Source of the DNA: JACCTU01 sp963700495
Lineage (GTDB): Bacteria > Actinomycetota > Thermoleophilia > Gaiellales > Gaiellaceae
DNA length: 64,000 nt
Reading direction: 5' to 3'
NCBI GenBank assembly: GCA_963700495.1
Contig: CAVOXT010000003.1
Span: 124,001-188,000, forward strand
Shown: in pieces, positions 35,827 to 44,547 of the stretch
How positions within the stretch are numbered: the stretch's first letter is position 1
Layout: each line of letters opens with the position of its first letter
Program-made: the position numbers and the translations under genes
Notes under the pieces: generated by a model
Told to the model about the DNA's origin: nothing
What the model saw: only the letters and a program-made list of their open reading frames with translations
The model's database searches: none

Positions 35827-35860
35827 GAGACCGGCCCCCTCGCCGGTCTCTTTGCTTTTC
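35827..35860 (+). terminator. Rho-independent terminator after the molybdopterin gene
   Basis: GAGACCGGC and GCCGGTCTC pair perfectly around a CCCCTC-type loop. They are followed by a T-rich run (TTTGCTTTT), the classic intrinsic form for plus-strand transcription. Confidence 0.85.
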
Positions 35861-35874
35861 TGAGCGAAGAAGGA

Positions 35875-35948
35875 CGAAGGGCCCGGCTTTGCCGGGCCCT
35901 TCGATCAACCGGGAAAAGTTGAGCGCCGAAGGCGCGACTTTTCTCGGT
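35875..35948. terminator. Two consecutive hairpins at the 3' end of groEL
   Basis: Hairpin one (35875-35903) has 13-bp perfect arms CGAAGGGCCCGGC/GCCGGGCCCTTCG. Hairpin two (35909-35948) pairs CCGGGAAAAGTTG with its near complement around a nested GCGCC/GGCGC stem. Both lie just past the groEL stop on the minus-strand transcript and probably terminate or stabilise the groESL mRNA. Confidence 0.65.
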
Positions 35949-35950
35949 CC

Positions 35951-37579
35951 CTACATCATTCCGCCCATGTCGCCCATGCCGCCGGGCATGCCCGCGGCCC
36001 CGGCCTTCTCGGGCGCCTCGGCCACGATGGCCTCGGTGGTGAGGATGTTCTTCGCGATCGACGCGGCGTTCTGCAGCGCCGAGCGGGTCACCATCGTCGG
36101 ATCGATGATCCCGGACTTGACGAGGTCCTCGATCTCGCCCGTGACCACGTTCAGGCCCTCGCCCTTCTTGGCGGAGCGGACCTTGTCGACGACGACAGAG
36201 CCCTCCATGCCCGCGTTCTCGGCGAGCTGGCGAACCGGCTCCTGGAGCGCACGGACGATGATCTGCGCGCCCGTCCGCTCGTCACCCTCGAGCTCGTCGG
36301 CCTTGATCGCCTCGACGGCGTTCAGGAGTGCGACGCCGCCACCCGGTCCGATGCCCTCTTCGAGGGCGGCCTTCGTGGCCTGCAGGGCGTCCTCGACGCG
36401 GTGCTTCTTCTCCTTCATCTCGGTCTCGGTCGCAGCTCCGACCTTGACGACCGCAACGCCGCCGGCGAGCTTCGCCAGCCGCTCCTGCAGCTTCTCGCGG
36501 TCGAAGTCGGAGTCGGTGTTCTCGACCTCCGCCTTCAGCTGCTTGATCCGGCCCTTGATCCCCTCGGGATCGCCGGCTCCGTCGATGATCGTGGTCGAGT
36601 CCTTGTCGATCACGACCTTGCGGGCCCTGCCGAGCTGGTCCAGCTTCGTGTTCTCGAGCTTCAGACCGAGCTCCTCGGTGATCACTTCGCCGCCCGTGAG
36701 GATCGCAATGTCCTCGAGCATGCGCTTGCGGCGGTCACCGAAGCCCGGCGCCTTGACGGCGACGGCCTGGAACGTGCCACGGAGCTTGTTGACGACGATC
36801 GTCGCGAGCGCCTCGCCCTCGACGTCCTCCGCCACGATCAGCAGCGGGCGACCGGCCTGGATCACCTGTTCGAGCACCGGCAGCAGGTCCTTCACGGCAC
36901 CGATCTTCTGGTTCGCGATCAGGATGTACGGGTCCTCGAGCACGGCCTCCATGCGCTCGGCGTCGGTGATCATGTACGGCGACAGGTAGCCCTTGTCGAA
37001 CTGCATGCCTTCGGTGAACTCGAGCTCGAGGCCGAACGTCTGGCCCTCCTCGACGTTCACGACGCCGTCCTTGCCGACCTTCTCGATTGCGTCGGCGATC
37101 ACGTCGCCGATCTCGCGCTCACGCGAGACGACTGCGCCGACCCGGGCGATGTCTTCCTTGCCCGAGACTTCCTTCGACTGCGACTTCAGGTGCTCGACGA
37201 CCTGCTCGACCGCCTTCTCGATCCCGCGCTTCAGACCCATCGGGTTCGCTCCGGCGGCAACGTTCTTCAGACCCTCGCGGACGATCGCCTGAGCGAGGAC
37301 GGTCGCGGTTGTCGTGCCGTCGCCGGCGACGTCGTTCGTCGACGTGGCGACCTCGCGCACGAGCTGCGCACCCTGGTTCTCGAACACGTCCTCGAGCTCG
37401 ATCTCACGTGCGATCGTGACGCCGTCGTTCGTGATTGTCGGGGCGCCGAACTTCTTGTCCAGCACCACGTACCGACCCTTCGGGCCAAGTGTGACCTTGA
37501 CCGCGTCGGCGAGGATGTTGACACCGCGCTCGAGAGCCCGGCGTGCATCCTCGTTGAACTTCAGTTCCTTATGAGCCAT
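35951..37579 (-). CDS. groL: Chaperonin GroEL (Hsp60)
   Basis: 542 residues, intact. The equatorial ATP-binding motif VTLGPKGRYVVLDKKFG and DGTTTATVLAQAIVREG are exact. AAVEEGIGPGG-type (ALEEGIGPGGGVALLNAV) and the Gly-Met-rich tail (GGMGDMGGMM) are typical of the general, non-divergent chaperonin. It forms the ATP-driven protein folding cage with GroES. It lies 27 bp downstream of groES in one operon with a CIRCE element upstream. Confidence 0.98.
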   Translation of the reverse strand: MAHKELKFNEDARRALERGVNILADAVKVTLGPKGRYVVLDKKFGAPTITNDGVTIAREIELEDVFENQGAQLVREVATSTNDVAGDGTTTATVLAQAIVREGLKNVAAGANPMGLKRGIEKAVEQVVEHLKSQSKEVSGKEDIARVGAVVSREREIGDVIADAIEKVGKDGVVNVEEGQTFGLELEFTEGMQFDKGYLSPYMITDAERMEAVLEDPYILIANQKIGAVKDLLPVLEQVIQAGRPLLIVAEDVEGEALATIVVNKLRGTFQAVAVKAPGFGDRRKRMLEDIAILTGGEVITEELGLKLENTKLDQLGRARKVVIDKDSTTIIDGAGDPEGIKGRIKQLKAEVENTDSDFDREKLQERLAKLAGGVAVVKVGAATETEMKEKKHRVEDALQATKAALEEGIGPGGGVALLNAVEAIKADELEGDERTGAQIIVRALQEPVRQLAENAGMEGSVVVDKVRSAKKGEGLNVVTGEIEDLVKSGIIDPTMVTRSALQNAASIAKNILTTEAIVAEAPEKAGAAGMPGGMGDMGGMM

Positions 37580-37606
37580 GTCTGCTCTTTCCTCCTGCGT
37601 CTCTGA

Positions 37607-37945
37607 CTAGGCGGCGGCACCGGCAAGCTTCTTCTTGCCCTTGCTCTTCTCGCCGGTGGATACGACCTTCGCGAGCACGTCCGACTCGCGCAGGATCAGG
37701 ACCTCGTCGGCGCCGAGCTTGATCTCGGTCCCGCCGTACTTGGAGAAGATGACCTCGTCACCCTCCTCGACGTCCATCTTGATGTACTCGCCGTCCTCGT
37801 CCCGCGGGCCCGGCCCGACCGCCAGCACGCGACCGCGCTGGGGCTTTTCCTTGGCCGTGTCAGGCAGCACGATCCCGCTTGAGGTCATCTCCTCTTCATC
37901 GAGGACCTCGACGATCAAGCGGTCACCGAGCGGCTGGAGATTCAT
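37607..37945 (-). CDS. groS: Co-chaperonin GroES
   Basis: 112 residues from ATG 37945 with GGAGGAAAA in front. The GroES fold is seen in LQPLGDRLIVEVLDEEEMTS, the mobile loop SSGIVLPDTAKEKPQRGRVL, and the KYGGTEIKLGADEVLILRES roof region. The C-terminus has an extra Lys-rich tail (STGEKSKGKKKLAGAAA) of about 15 residues beyond the usual end. It caps GroEL and is regulated with it. Confidence 0.97.
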   Translation of the reverse strand: MNLQPLGDRLIVEVLDEEEMTSSGIVLPDTAKEKPQRGRVLAVGPGPRDEDGEYIKMDVEEGDEVIFSKYGGTEIKLGADEVLILRESDVLAKVVSTGEKSKGKKKLAGAAA

Positions 37946-37985
37946 ATGTTTTCCTCCGTCTCTTGCCGACTTTGTGACATCTATC

Positions 37986-38008
37986 GGCACTCTCGGCTCG
38001 AGAGTGCC
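37986..38008. promoter_or_regulatory. CIRCE-like HrcA operator upstream of groESL
   Basis: GGCACTC, nine bases, GAGTGCC form a perfect inverted repeat matching the CIRCE core (GCACTC-N9-GAGTGC). It lies 40-60 bases upstream of the groES start. The HrcA repressor would bind here and release on heat stress. hrcA itself is not in the window. Confidence 0.9.
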
Positions 38009-38075
38009 AGGCCAGTCTATAGGCAATTCCCGGCGCCTCGCAAGCAGCGGTTCACCCACGTGTTACAAACGAGGC

Positions 38076-38520
38076 GTGAAGCGCGAGTTCTCCGCCGGCG
38101 CCGTCTGCGTACGATCGATGTCGGGCCGCCACTGGCTCGCGGCGATCCGGCCGGGAGGGAAGCCCGAGGGCGTCTGGGCACTGCCGAAGGGGCTGATCGA
38201 CGGGGACGACGGCGCCGAGGCGACCGCGCTCCGCGAGGTGGCCGAGGAGACCGGGGTCGAGGGCCGCTCGCTCGGGAAGCTCGGCGACGTCCGCTACGTC
38301 TACACCTTTCGCGGCGAGCGGATCTTCAAGGTGGTCAGCTTCTTCCTCGTGCGTTACCGCCGCGGACGGCTGGGTGACGTCCCGCCAGAGCTCGGCCACG
38401 AGGTCGCAGAGGCCCGCTGGCTCCCCCTGGAGGACGCTGCCCAGGCTCCTGGCTTATCAGGGCGAGCGGGAGATGGCGGAGAAAGCGCTTATGATGCTCG
38501 CGGCCGGCGGCTCTTCGTGA
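38076..38520 (+). CDS. NUDIX hydrolase (one indel near 38454)
   Basis: About 147 residues from GTG 38076 once one base is removed near 38454, ending MMLAAGGSS at TGA 38518-38520. The NUDIX box is GLIDGDDGAEATALREVAEE followed by TGV; its first Glu is replaced by Asp, while the REVAEE core is intact. The fold starts FSAGAVCVRSMSGRHWLAAI. NUDIX enzymes hydrolyse nucleoside diphosphate derivatives; the exact substrate is unknown. It overlaps the start of the ASCH-like gene (GTGA), so the two are made together. Confidence 0.85.
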
Positions 38521-38888
38521 AGGACGACATCGTGTACGCCCTCAACTTCTACTCGCCCATGGTCGCCGACCAGCTGCGCAGCCACCGCAAGACGGCGACC
38601 ATCCGTCTCGGCGACAAGTCGAGCAAGTACAAGAAGGGCATGGTCGTCTCGGTCCTCTGCGGCGTCCGCTTCGGGCCCCGGGAGAAGGTCTTCGACGCGG
38701 TGATCGACAAGGTCGAGGTGAAGGAGCTTAGAGACCTCTCACCGCGCGAGATCGAGCACGACAATCCCGAGATTCGCCGGCCCGAGGAGATGGGGACCTT
38801 TCTCTCGCAGCTCTACAACCGCGAGGTCACGCCTGAAGACACCGTGACCGTGATCCGGTTCTCCCAGATCGTCAGCCGTCCCGCCTGA
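38517..38888 (+). CDS. ASCH-domain-like protein
   Basis: 123 residues from GTG 38517. The N-terminus (LNFYSPMVADQLRSHRKTAT then IRLGDKSSKYKKGMVV) matches the ASCH beta-barrel with its basic nucleic-acid-binding face. A C-terminal helix-rich part (REIEHDNPEIRRPEEMGTFL) follows. ASCH domains bind RNA or modified nucleotides. It is co-translated with the NUDIX gene, suggesting a joint job on a modified nucleotide or RNA. The 3' end overlaps the zinc-ribbon gene on the other strand. Confidence 0.75.
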   Translation: MKDDIVYALNFYSPMVADQLRSHRKTATIRLGDKSSKYKKGMVVSVLCGVRFGPREKVFDAVIDKVEVKELRDLSPREIEHDNPEIRRPEEMGTFLSQLYNREVTPEDTVTVIRFSQIVSRPA

Positions 38889-39153
38889 TTCTGAGCCCCA
38901 GAAGCTCGTCGGGCCGCAAGGACGCGTGGCAGGACTCGCAGGTCGTTGCAAACGCCGACGAGAACCTCGCGCTGCACGAGGGGCAGCGCGACCGGATCGG
39001 CCCGGCGCACTGGGGGCACTCCGTCGGCACCTCGTCCTCCGACTCCTCGAAGTAGCGCAGCGTGTGGCCGCAGGAAAGGCAGAAGGCAGCCCAGTGTCCG
39101 AGGGCGTTCCGCCGCTCCTCGATCAGCCAGTCGGGCGGTCGTCGCGCTCTCAT
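38872..39153 (-). CDS. Zinc-ribbon protein
   Basis: 93 residues. Four CxxC pairs are spaced along the chain (FCLSCGHT, ECPQCAGP, RCPSCSAR, TCESCHAS), giving two zinc ribbons. No catalytic domain is seen. Such proteins often bind nucleic acid or partner proteins. It is convergent with the ASCH gene and divergent from the E1-alpha gene. Confidence 0.8.
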   Translation of the reverse strand: MRARRPPDWLIEERRNALGHWAAFCLSCGHTLRYFEESEDEVPTECPQCAGPIRSRCPSCSARFSSAFATTCESCHASLRPDELLGLRIRRDG

Positions 39154-39205
39154 GGTCTCCAGGCTAGTCGTTAGAGTCTGGCCGTCCCACTACGGGGGTT
39201 TGCGC

Positions 39206-40249
39206 ATGGCTGTCAGAGAGGCTGAGCCGGTCGCCTCGCTGAGCGAAGTGAAAGAGGCGGGCCTCGACCGCGAGGACCTCCTGGGCATCCACCGCAACAT
39301 GCTGATCACGCGCGGGATCGAGGAGCGCGGCCACATCCTCTACCGCCAGGGCAAGATCCCCGGCTCCTTCTACACCGGTCGCGGCAACGAGGCCGCCGCC
39401 GTGGGAATCGCGACGGCGATGGGGTCGGAGGACGTCGGCACGCCGCTGCACCGCGACATGGGCGTCCACGTCACCCGCGGTGTCGAGCCTTGGAGGATCT
39501 TCGCCCAGTTCATGGGGCGCGAGGACGGGCCGTCGAGAGGCAAGGACGGCAACGTCCATATGGCCGACGCGCGTCTCGGGATGATCGCGATGGTCAGCCA
39601 CCTGCCCGCAATGCTCCCCGTCGCGGTCGGCTGTGCGCTCGCGTTTCGGATCAGGGGGGAGCACCGCGTCGCGGTCGGTTGGTTCGGCGAGGGCTCCTCT
39701 GCGAGAGGCGACGCGCACGAGTCGATGACCTTCGCGGGCACCCGCCGCCTGCCGGTCGTCTTCGTCTGCGACAACAACCAGTGGGCCTACTCGACGCCGA
39801 CGCACCTCGAGTATGCGACCGAGCACGTGGCCGACCGGGCCGCGGCGTACGGCTTCGACGGGGTCGTCGTCGACGGCACCGACGTCCTCGCCGTCTACCG
39901 TGAGGCGATGCGGGCGATCGAAAAGGCGCGCCAAGGCGGCGGGCCGACGCTGCTCGAGTGCCAGACCCTCCGGATGGAGGGCCACGCCGTGCACGACGAC
40001 GCGTTCTACGTCCCGAAGCCGCTGTTCGAGGAATGGGCCAAGCGCGACCCGCTCGAGCGCTTCCGCGTCTGGCTCCAGGAGCACGCAAACATGACGACGG
40101 AGGAAGAGGACGAGATCGCTCACGGCGTCAAGAAGCTGCTGAACGACGCGCTCCAGCGCGCGGAGGAGTCGCCGCTGCCGGACCCCTCGGAGTTGCTCGA
40201 CGGCGTCTACGCCACGGCCGAGGACCTCGAGACCCCCCACCACAAGTAG
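39206..40249 (+). CDS. pdhA: 2-oxoacid dehydrogenase E1 component, alpha subunit
   Basis: 347 residues from ATG 39206. It is the thiamine-diphosphate E1 alpha chain: FYTGRGNEAAAVGIATAMGS and the TPP motif GWFGEGSSARGDAHESMTFA ending at VVFVCDNNQWAYSTP. It decarboxylates pyruvate or a branched-chain 2-oxoacid and passes the acyl group to E2. The gene overlaps E1-beta by one base (TAGTG). The substrate is not settled by sequence; the acetoin/pyruvate-type split E1 is most likely. Confidence 0.93.
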   Translation: MAVREAEPVASLSEVKEAGLDREDLLGIHRNMLITRGIEERGHILYRQGKIPGSFYTGRGNEAAAVGIATAMGSEDVGTPLHRDMGVHVTRGVEPWRIFAQFMGREDGPSRGKDGNVHMADARLGMIAMVSHLPAMLPVAVGCALAFRIRGEHRVAVGWFGEGSSARGDAHESMTFAGTRRLPVVFVCDNNQWAYSTPTHLEYATEHVADRAAAYGFDGVVVDGTDVLAVYREAMRAIEKARQGGGPTLLECQTLRMEGHAVHDDAFYVPKPLFEEWAKRDPLERFRVWLQEHANMTTEEEDEIAHGVKKLLNDALQRAEESPLPDPSELLDGVYATAEDLETPHHK

Positions 40250-41217
40250 TGGCCGAGCGAACCTATCTCCAGGCGATCAGCGACGGGCTCCGGCAGGAGA
40301 TGCGCCGCGACGACCGCGTCTTCGTGATCGGCGAGGACGTTGGCGTCTACGGCGGCGCGTTCAAGGTCACGCTCGGCTTCCAGGAGGAGTTCGGGCCGTG
40401 GCGCGTGATCGACGCACCGCTTGCCGAGACCGCGATCGTCGGCGGCTGCACCGGGGCGGCGATCATGGGTCTTCGCCCCGTCGCCGAGATGCAGTTCGCG
40501 GACTTCGTCTCCTGCGCGTGGGATCACCTGATCACGATCGCGGCGAAGCAGCGCTGGCGTGCGGGCACGCCCGTGCCCATCGTCGTCCGCCTGCCGTCGG
40601 GTGGAGGCTTCTCGGGCGGCCCGTTCCACTCCCAGAACCCGGAGTCGTCGTTCGCGCACATCCCCGGCCTCAAGGTGGTCTGCCCGGCGACGCCCGCGGA
40701 CGCAAAGGGGCTGCTCGTGTCCGCGATCGAGGACCCGAATCCGGTCCTCTACTTCGAGCACAAGCACCTGTACCGCCGGATCAAGGCCGACGTGCCCGAC
40801 GAGCGCTACTCCATTCCGATCGGGAAGGCGCGCACTCACCAGGAGGGGAGCGACCTCAGCGTCATCACCTGGGGGGCAATGGTCTACACGGCCGAAGAGG
40901 CGGCCAAGACGCTCGACGGGGTCTCGGTCGAGATCATCGACCTCCGCTCGATCCTTCCGTGGGACAAGCAGGCTGTGCTCGAGTCCGTGCGCAAGACCTC
41001 GAAGGTGCTCGTCCTGCACGAGGACACCCGCACCGGCGGCTTCGGTGCGGAGATCGCTGCGACGATCGCCGAGGAGGCGTTCGAGGACCTCGACGCGCCG
41101 TTGATGCGGATCACCGCGCCCGACTCGCCCGTGCCGTTCTCGCCCGTGCTCGAGAAGGCGTACCTCCCGCAGGTGGAAGACGTCGTCCGCGGTTTGAAGG
41201 AGTTGAGCGAGTACTAG
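40249..41217 (+). CDS. pdhB: 2-oxoacid dehydrogenase E1 component, beta subunit
   Basis: 322 residues from GTG 40249. The transketolase-like beta chain is clear: VIGEDVGVYGGAFKVTLGFQ, PLAETAIVGGCTGAAIMGLR, MQFADFVSCAWDHLITIAAK and VEIIDLRSILPWDKQAV. It pairs with the alpha chain to form the E1 heterotetramer. The TAG stop overlaps the E2 GTG by one base, so the three genes are strongly coupled. Confidence 0.95.
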   Translation: MAERTYLQAISDGLRQEMRRDDRVFVIGEDVGVYGGAFKVTLGFQEEFGPWRVIDAPLAETAIVGGCTGAAIMGLRPVAEMQFADFVSCAWDHLITIAAKQRWRAGTPVPIVVRLPSGGGFSGGPFHSQNPESSFAHIPGLKVVCPATPADAKGLLVSAIEDPNPVLYFEHKHLYRRIKADVPDERYSIPIGKARTHQEGSDLSVITWGAMVYTAEEAAKTLDGVSVEIIDLRSILPWDKQAVLESVRKTSKVLVLHEDTRTGGFGAEIAATIAEEAFEDLDAPLMRITAPDSPVPFSPVLEKAYLPQVEDVVRGLKELSEY

Positions 41218-42680
41218 TGGCTGTCGCAGGCGCAGTCGACGTGGTCATGCCCCAGATGGGCGTCTCGGTCTCCGAGGGGACGATCACGAAGTGGCTCAAG
41301 CAGGTCGGCGAGACGATCACCGCCGATGAGAGCCTGCTCGAGATCTCGACCGACAAGGTCGACACCGAGGTGCCCTCGCCCGCCGGCGGCGTCGTCGTCG
41401 AGATCCTCGTCCAGGAGGGCGAGACGGTCGACGTCGGGACGAAGCTCGCCGTGATCGCGCCCGAGGGTGCGGAGGTGCCCGCCCCGACGACCGACGGCGG
41501 CGTGCCCGAGCCGGCGACGGCACAGGCCGCGGCGGAGGCCGGCGCCTCGAGCGACGCGCCGACGACGCTGCCGACGGCGGAGAGAGTCGAGGAGGCGCGG
41601 CCCGCACCGGCCGCCGCTTCGGAGACGACGGGCGACGCGAGCGGCAACGGCAAGAGCTTCGTCTCTCCGGTCGTCGCCCGCATCGCGTCCGAGCACGGCG
41701 TCGACCCCCGCGACGTGCAGGGCACGGGTCGCGGCGGACGCGTGACGAAGCAGGACATTCTTGCGTTCGTCGAGAGCGGCGCCGCGGACGCGCCGGCCCC
41801 GCCGACTATTGTCCCGGCCGCGCCGCCGGCGGTTATCGAGCCGCCGGTCATCGAACAGGCACCCGCGCCCGTCCCGGCTGCGCCCGCGCCGGCCGCGCCA
41901 ACTGCTCCGGCCGCCCCTCCGCCCCCGAGACCCGCTCCCGCCGTTTCGCAACAGCCGCAGCCGGTCCACGGCGAAAAGCTCGAGCCGATGACCGCGATGC
42001 GCCGCGGGATCGCCGAGCACATGCGCCGATCGCTCGATACGTCGGCACACGTCACGAGCGCGATCGAGGTCGACATGTCGAAGGTCGTCGCGATCCGCGA
42101 GAAGCTGAAGAAGGCCTTCCAGGCGGAATACGGCGTCAACCCGACGTACCTCTCGTTCGTCGCGCGCGCCGCCGTCGAGACACTGCGCGAGTACCCGTGG
42201 GTGAACGGCGAGATCCGCGGCGACCAGATCGTCACACGGCCCTTCATCAACATCGGGTTCGCCGTCGAGCTCGCGGACGGCAAGGGCCTGATCGTTCCCG
42301 TGCTGAAGAACGCCGAGACGCTCAACCTGCTCGGGATCGCGAAGGGCGTCACCGACATCGCCCAGCGCGCCCGCGACAAGAAGCTGCTTCCCGACGAGGT
42401 GCAGGGCGGGACGTTCACGATCACGAACCCCGGCGGCTACGGAACATTCCACGGGACGCCGGTGATCAGCCAGCCGCAGGCCGCGATTCTCGGGACGTAC
42501 GCGGTCGTCAAGCGCGCCTGGGTCGTCCAGGACGAGCTCGGCCAGGACGTGATCGCGATCAGGCCGATCATGAACCTGACCCTGACGTACGACCACCGCC
42601 TGGTCGACGGCGCGCTCGCCGGACGCTTCCTGCGCGACCTGCGCGCGAAGCTCGAGAGCTGGGGAGAGTCGGACTACTAG
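41217..42680 (+). CDS. pdhC: Dihydrolipoamide acyltransferase (E2)
   Basis: 487 residues from GTG 41217. One lipoyl domain (lipoylated Lys in EISTDKVDTEVPSPAGG), a Pro/Ala-rich hinge, a peripheral subunit-binding domain (SPVVARIASEHGVDPRDVQG) and a second Pro/Ala linker lead to a catalytic domain ending in YDHRLVDGALAGRFL with the catalytic His and Asp. E2 transfers the acyl group from E1 to CoA. No E3 gene (lpd) follows. lipB and lipA lie 1-2 kb downstream. Confidence 0.96.
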   Translation: MAVAGAVDVVMPQMGVSVSEGTITKWLKQVGETITADESLLEISTDKVDTEVPSPAGGVVVEILVQEGETVDVGTKLAVIAPEGAEVPAPTTDGGVPEPATAQAAAEAGASSDAPTTLPTAERVEEARPAPAAASETTGDASGNGKSFVSPVVARIASEHGVDPRDVQGTGRGGRVTKQDILAFVESGAADAPAPPTIVPAAPPAVIEPPVIEQAPAPVPAAPAPAAPTAPAAPPPPRPAPAVSQQPQPVHGEKLEPMTAMRRGIAEHMRRSLDTSAHVTSAIEVDMSKVVAIREKLKKAFQAEYGVNPTYLSFVARAAVETLREYPWVNGEIRGDQIVTRPFINIGFAVELADGKGLIVPVLKNAETLNLLGIAKGVTDIAQRARDKKLLPDEVQGGTFTITNPGGYGTFHGTPVISQPQAAILGTYAVVKRAWVVQDELGQDVIAIRPIMNLTLTYDHRLVDGALAGRFLRDLRAKLESWGESDY

Positions 42681-43096
42681 AGCACAGCCTGCGTCTGAGT
42701 CACGCGGGCGACGTACCGGCCGTCGGCATCGTGCAGGTCGGTCTCGACGACGATCGTCGTATGGCCGCTGTGCAGGACGCGCGAGACGGCATCAACATGC
42801 CCGGAGGAGACCGGCCGGAAGAAGTTCGTCTTCGACTCGATCGTCGCGGTCCCCTCCGCCGACTCAGGCAGGTTGAGGTAGGCGCAGTAGCCGGCGGCGC
42901 AGTCGGCGAGGCCCATCAGCGCCCCGCCGTGCAGGATGCCTCCGACGGTGCAGAGCGTCTCGTCCCACGCGAGCCGTGCTCGCACCTCCTCAGGTGACGC
43001 CGAGAGCATCTCCAGGCTCAGCACCCGGGCGAACGGCATCGCGCTCCGAATCGACTCGGTCAGTCCCACGTCCACGAAATACGAATTCAAGCGCAT
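42677..43096 (-). CDS. PaaI-like hotdog thioesterase
   Basis: 139 residues from ATG 43096 (a GTG about 18 bases later is an alternative). The hotdog-fold motif GGILHGGALMGLADCAAGYC and the closing VVETDLHDADGRYVARVTQT are typical of PaaI/YdiI thioesterases that hydrolyse acyl- or aryl-CoA. Its stop overlaps the E2 stop on the other strand. It overlaps the membrane-protein gene by 107 bases, which is unusually long and may reflect a nearby indel. Confidence 0.88.
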   Translation of the reverse strand: MRLNSYFVDVGLTESIRSAMPFARVLSLEMLSASPEEVRARLAWDETLCTVGGILHGGALMGLADCAAGYCAYLNLPESAEGTATIESKTNFFRPVSSGHVDAVSRVLHSGHTTIVVETDLHDADGRYVARVTQTQAVL

Positions 43097-43766
43097 TGCG
43101 AACACCGCGCAGGCGCCAGGCCGCCCGGACCGCGGTCGCCTCGAGCAGAACGTAGCCCGCGGCCGCTCCGCTCGGCGGGTTCCCGCTGCCGATGCCGAAG
43201 CCGGGAACGTGCTCAGCCCAGGTCCACGTGCCGATGGCCGTCCCATAGATCTCGAGGAATGCGACAACGACGAAGACGCCCGCGTAGACGTGGGCCCGAG
43301 AGGCGCGGAGCAGCACGACGAGGAAGAACACGGCGGCGGCCGCACCCGCGACGTCCATCCGGGGAAGCACCGTCACGCCGGCGACCGCCCAAATTGCCGT
43401 CGCGATAAAGGCGCCGGCGACGAGCCAGCGCTCCCTGCCCGCGAAGGCTGCGGCAACCGCGAGACCGCCGAGGTAGACGAGCGCGTGACCGGGGGGAACG
43501 AACGCCGGAACGTTTTCGAGCCGGTACGTGTAGAGACCCCACACGAGCGACGCGAGCACCTCGCCGAAGGCCGACACGACGATGACGAGCACCGCCTGCG
43601 CCCGAACGTGCGGCTGGAGGCGCGGGAAGATGCCAGCCAGGACCGCGAGCGCGACTCCTGCAAGCACGACCTGCCCGGTCACGCCGACGAAGTGGTCGAC
43701 CGCGAGCACGACCGCAATCAGCGCCGGGATGGCGAGAGCGACGAGGGCTCGGCGCACGTGAACCAT
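42990..43766 (-). CDS. Multi-pass membrane protein of unknown function
   Basis: 258 residues from ATG 43766. There are seven or eight membrane helices (ALVALAIPALIAVVLAV; VVLAGVALAVLAGIF; ALVYLGGLAVAAAFAG; FVVVAFLEIYGTAIGTWTWA). The last helices and YGTAIGTWTW recall carotenoid-synthesis-like integral membrane families, but no firm match. The C-terminal 35 codons overlap the thioesterase; a single-base error near 43100 could have hidden a stop there. Divergent from lipB. Confidence 0.65.
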   Translation of the reverse strand: MVHVRRALVALAIPALIAVVLAVDHFVGVTGQVVLAGVALAVLAGIFPRLQPHVRAQAVLVIVVSAFGEVLASLVWGLYTYRLENVPAFVPPGHALVYLGGLAVAAAFAGRERWLVAGAFIATAIWAVAGVTVLPRMDVAGAAAAVFFLVVLLRASRAHVYAGVFVVVAFLEIYGTAIGTWTWAEHVPGFGIGSGNPPSGAAAGYVLLEATAVRAAWRLRGVRNALEFVFRGRGTDRVDSERDAVRPGAEPGDALGVT

Positions 43767-43818
43767 TCTCCCCGGAACGGAGATCGGTTCGGATTGGTTG
43801 CGTAGGTACGCTCGCAAC

Positions 43819-44532
43819 GTGGAGCGAGGCGCATACCTGCTCAACCTCGGTGTCACCCCCTATCGAGAAGCGTGGGACCTGCAGCGATCGCTTGCGGCTG
43901 CAGTTTCGCAGGCGGCGATCCCGGACACCGTCGTCATGCTCGAGCACCCGCCTGTGATCACTCTCGGCAGGCGGGCCGAGGGAGAGGAGCTCCACGTGCC
44001 CGAGGAGGCAGAGGTCGAGCTGGTGGAGACCGACCGCGGCGGCAGATCGACCTACCACGCGCCCGGTCAGCTCGTCTGCTACCCGATCCTCGACCTCGCG
44101 CGGCACGGGCAGGACGTCAAGAAGTACTGCCGCGACCTCGAGCAGGCGCTCCAGCTCACGCTCGAGCCGTTCGGTCTCCGGGCCGAGACGATCGACGGGC
44201 TCACGGGCCTCTGGCTGACGCCGCCTCCGCGAAAGATTGCGAGCATCGGGATCCACATCCACAAATGGGTCACGACGCACGGCTACGCGCTCAACGTCGA
44301 CCTCGACCCGGCCCCCTTCACGGACTGGATCACCGCCTGCGGCCTCGAGGGCGCCGCGTTCACGACGATGGCGGGTGAGCTCGGCCGGCCGATGACGGTC
44401 GACGAGGTGCGCGGCCCGGCCGCTGAGGCCCTCGAGACCGTCTTCGGCCTCGAGTTCGAGGAGCTACCGGCGGTTGTGACGGCCGACCTCTGGCCGCAAC
44501 CATTGCACGCCCGGCTGGCGGGAGCCAAGTAA
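43819..44532 (+). CDS. lipB: Octanoyltransferase LipB
   Basis: 237 residues from GTG 43819 (an in-frame TTG at 43798 is an alternative). LipB moves octanoate from ACP to lipoyl domains. Motifs are LEHPPVITLGRRA, the conserved DRGGRSTYHAPGQLVCYPIL, KIASIGIHIHKWVTTHG with the catalytic Lys, and NVDLDPAPFTDWITACGLEG with the nucleophile Cys. The TAA stop is formed by the 23-bp palindrome at 44525-44547. With lipA 430 bp on, it forms a lipoylation pair for the E2 protein. Confidence 0.95.
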   Translation: MERGAYLLNLGVTPYREAWDLQRSLAAAVSQAAIPDTVVMLEHPPVITLGRRAEGEELHVPEEAEVELVETDRGGRSTYHAPGQLVCYPILDLARHGQDVKKYCRDLEQALQLTLEPFGLRAETIDGLTGLWLTPPPRKIASIGIHIHKWVTTHGYALNVDLDPAPFTDWITACGLEGAAFTTMAGELGRPMTVDEVRGPAAEALETVFGLEFEELPAVVTADLWPQPLHARLAGAK

Positions 44533-44547
44533 CAGACTGTTACTTGG
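44525..44547. repeat. Palindromic repeat, copy 1 (at lipB stop)
   Basis: CCAAGTAACAG, A, CTGTTACTTGG: 11-bp perfect arms around one base. Each arm reads AAG TAA, so it ends lipB on the plus strand and an unknown frame on the minus strand. Copies 2 and 3 are at 44895-44915 and 58659-58679. Confidence 0.9.
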
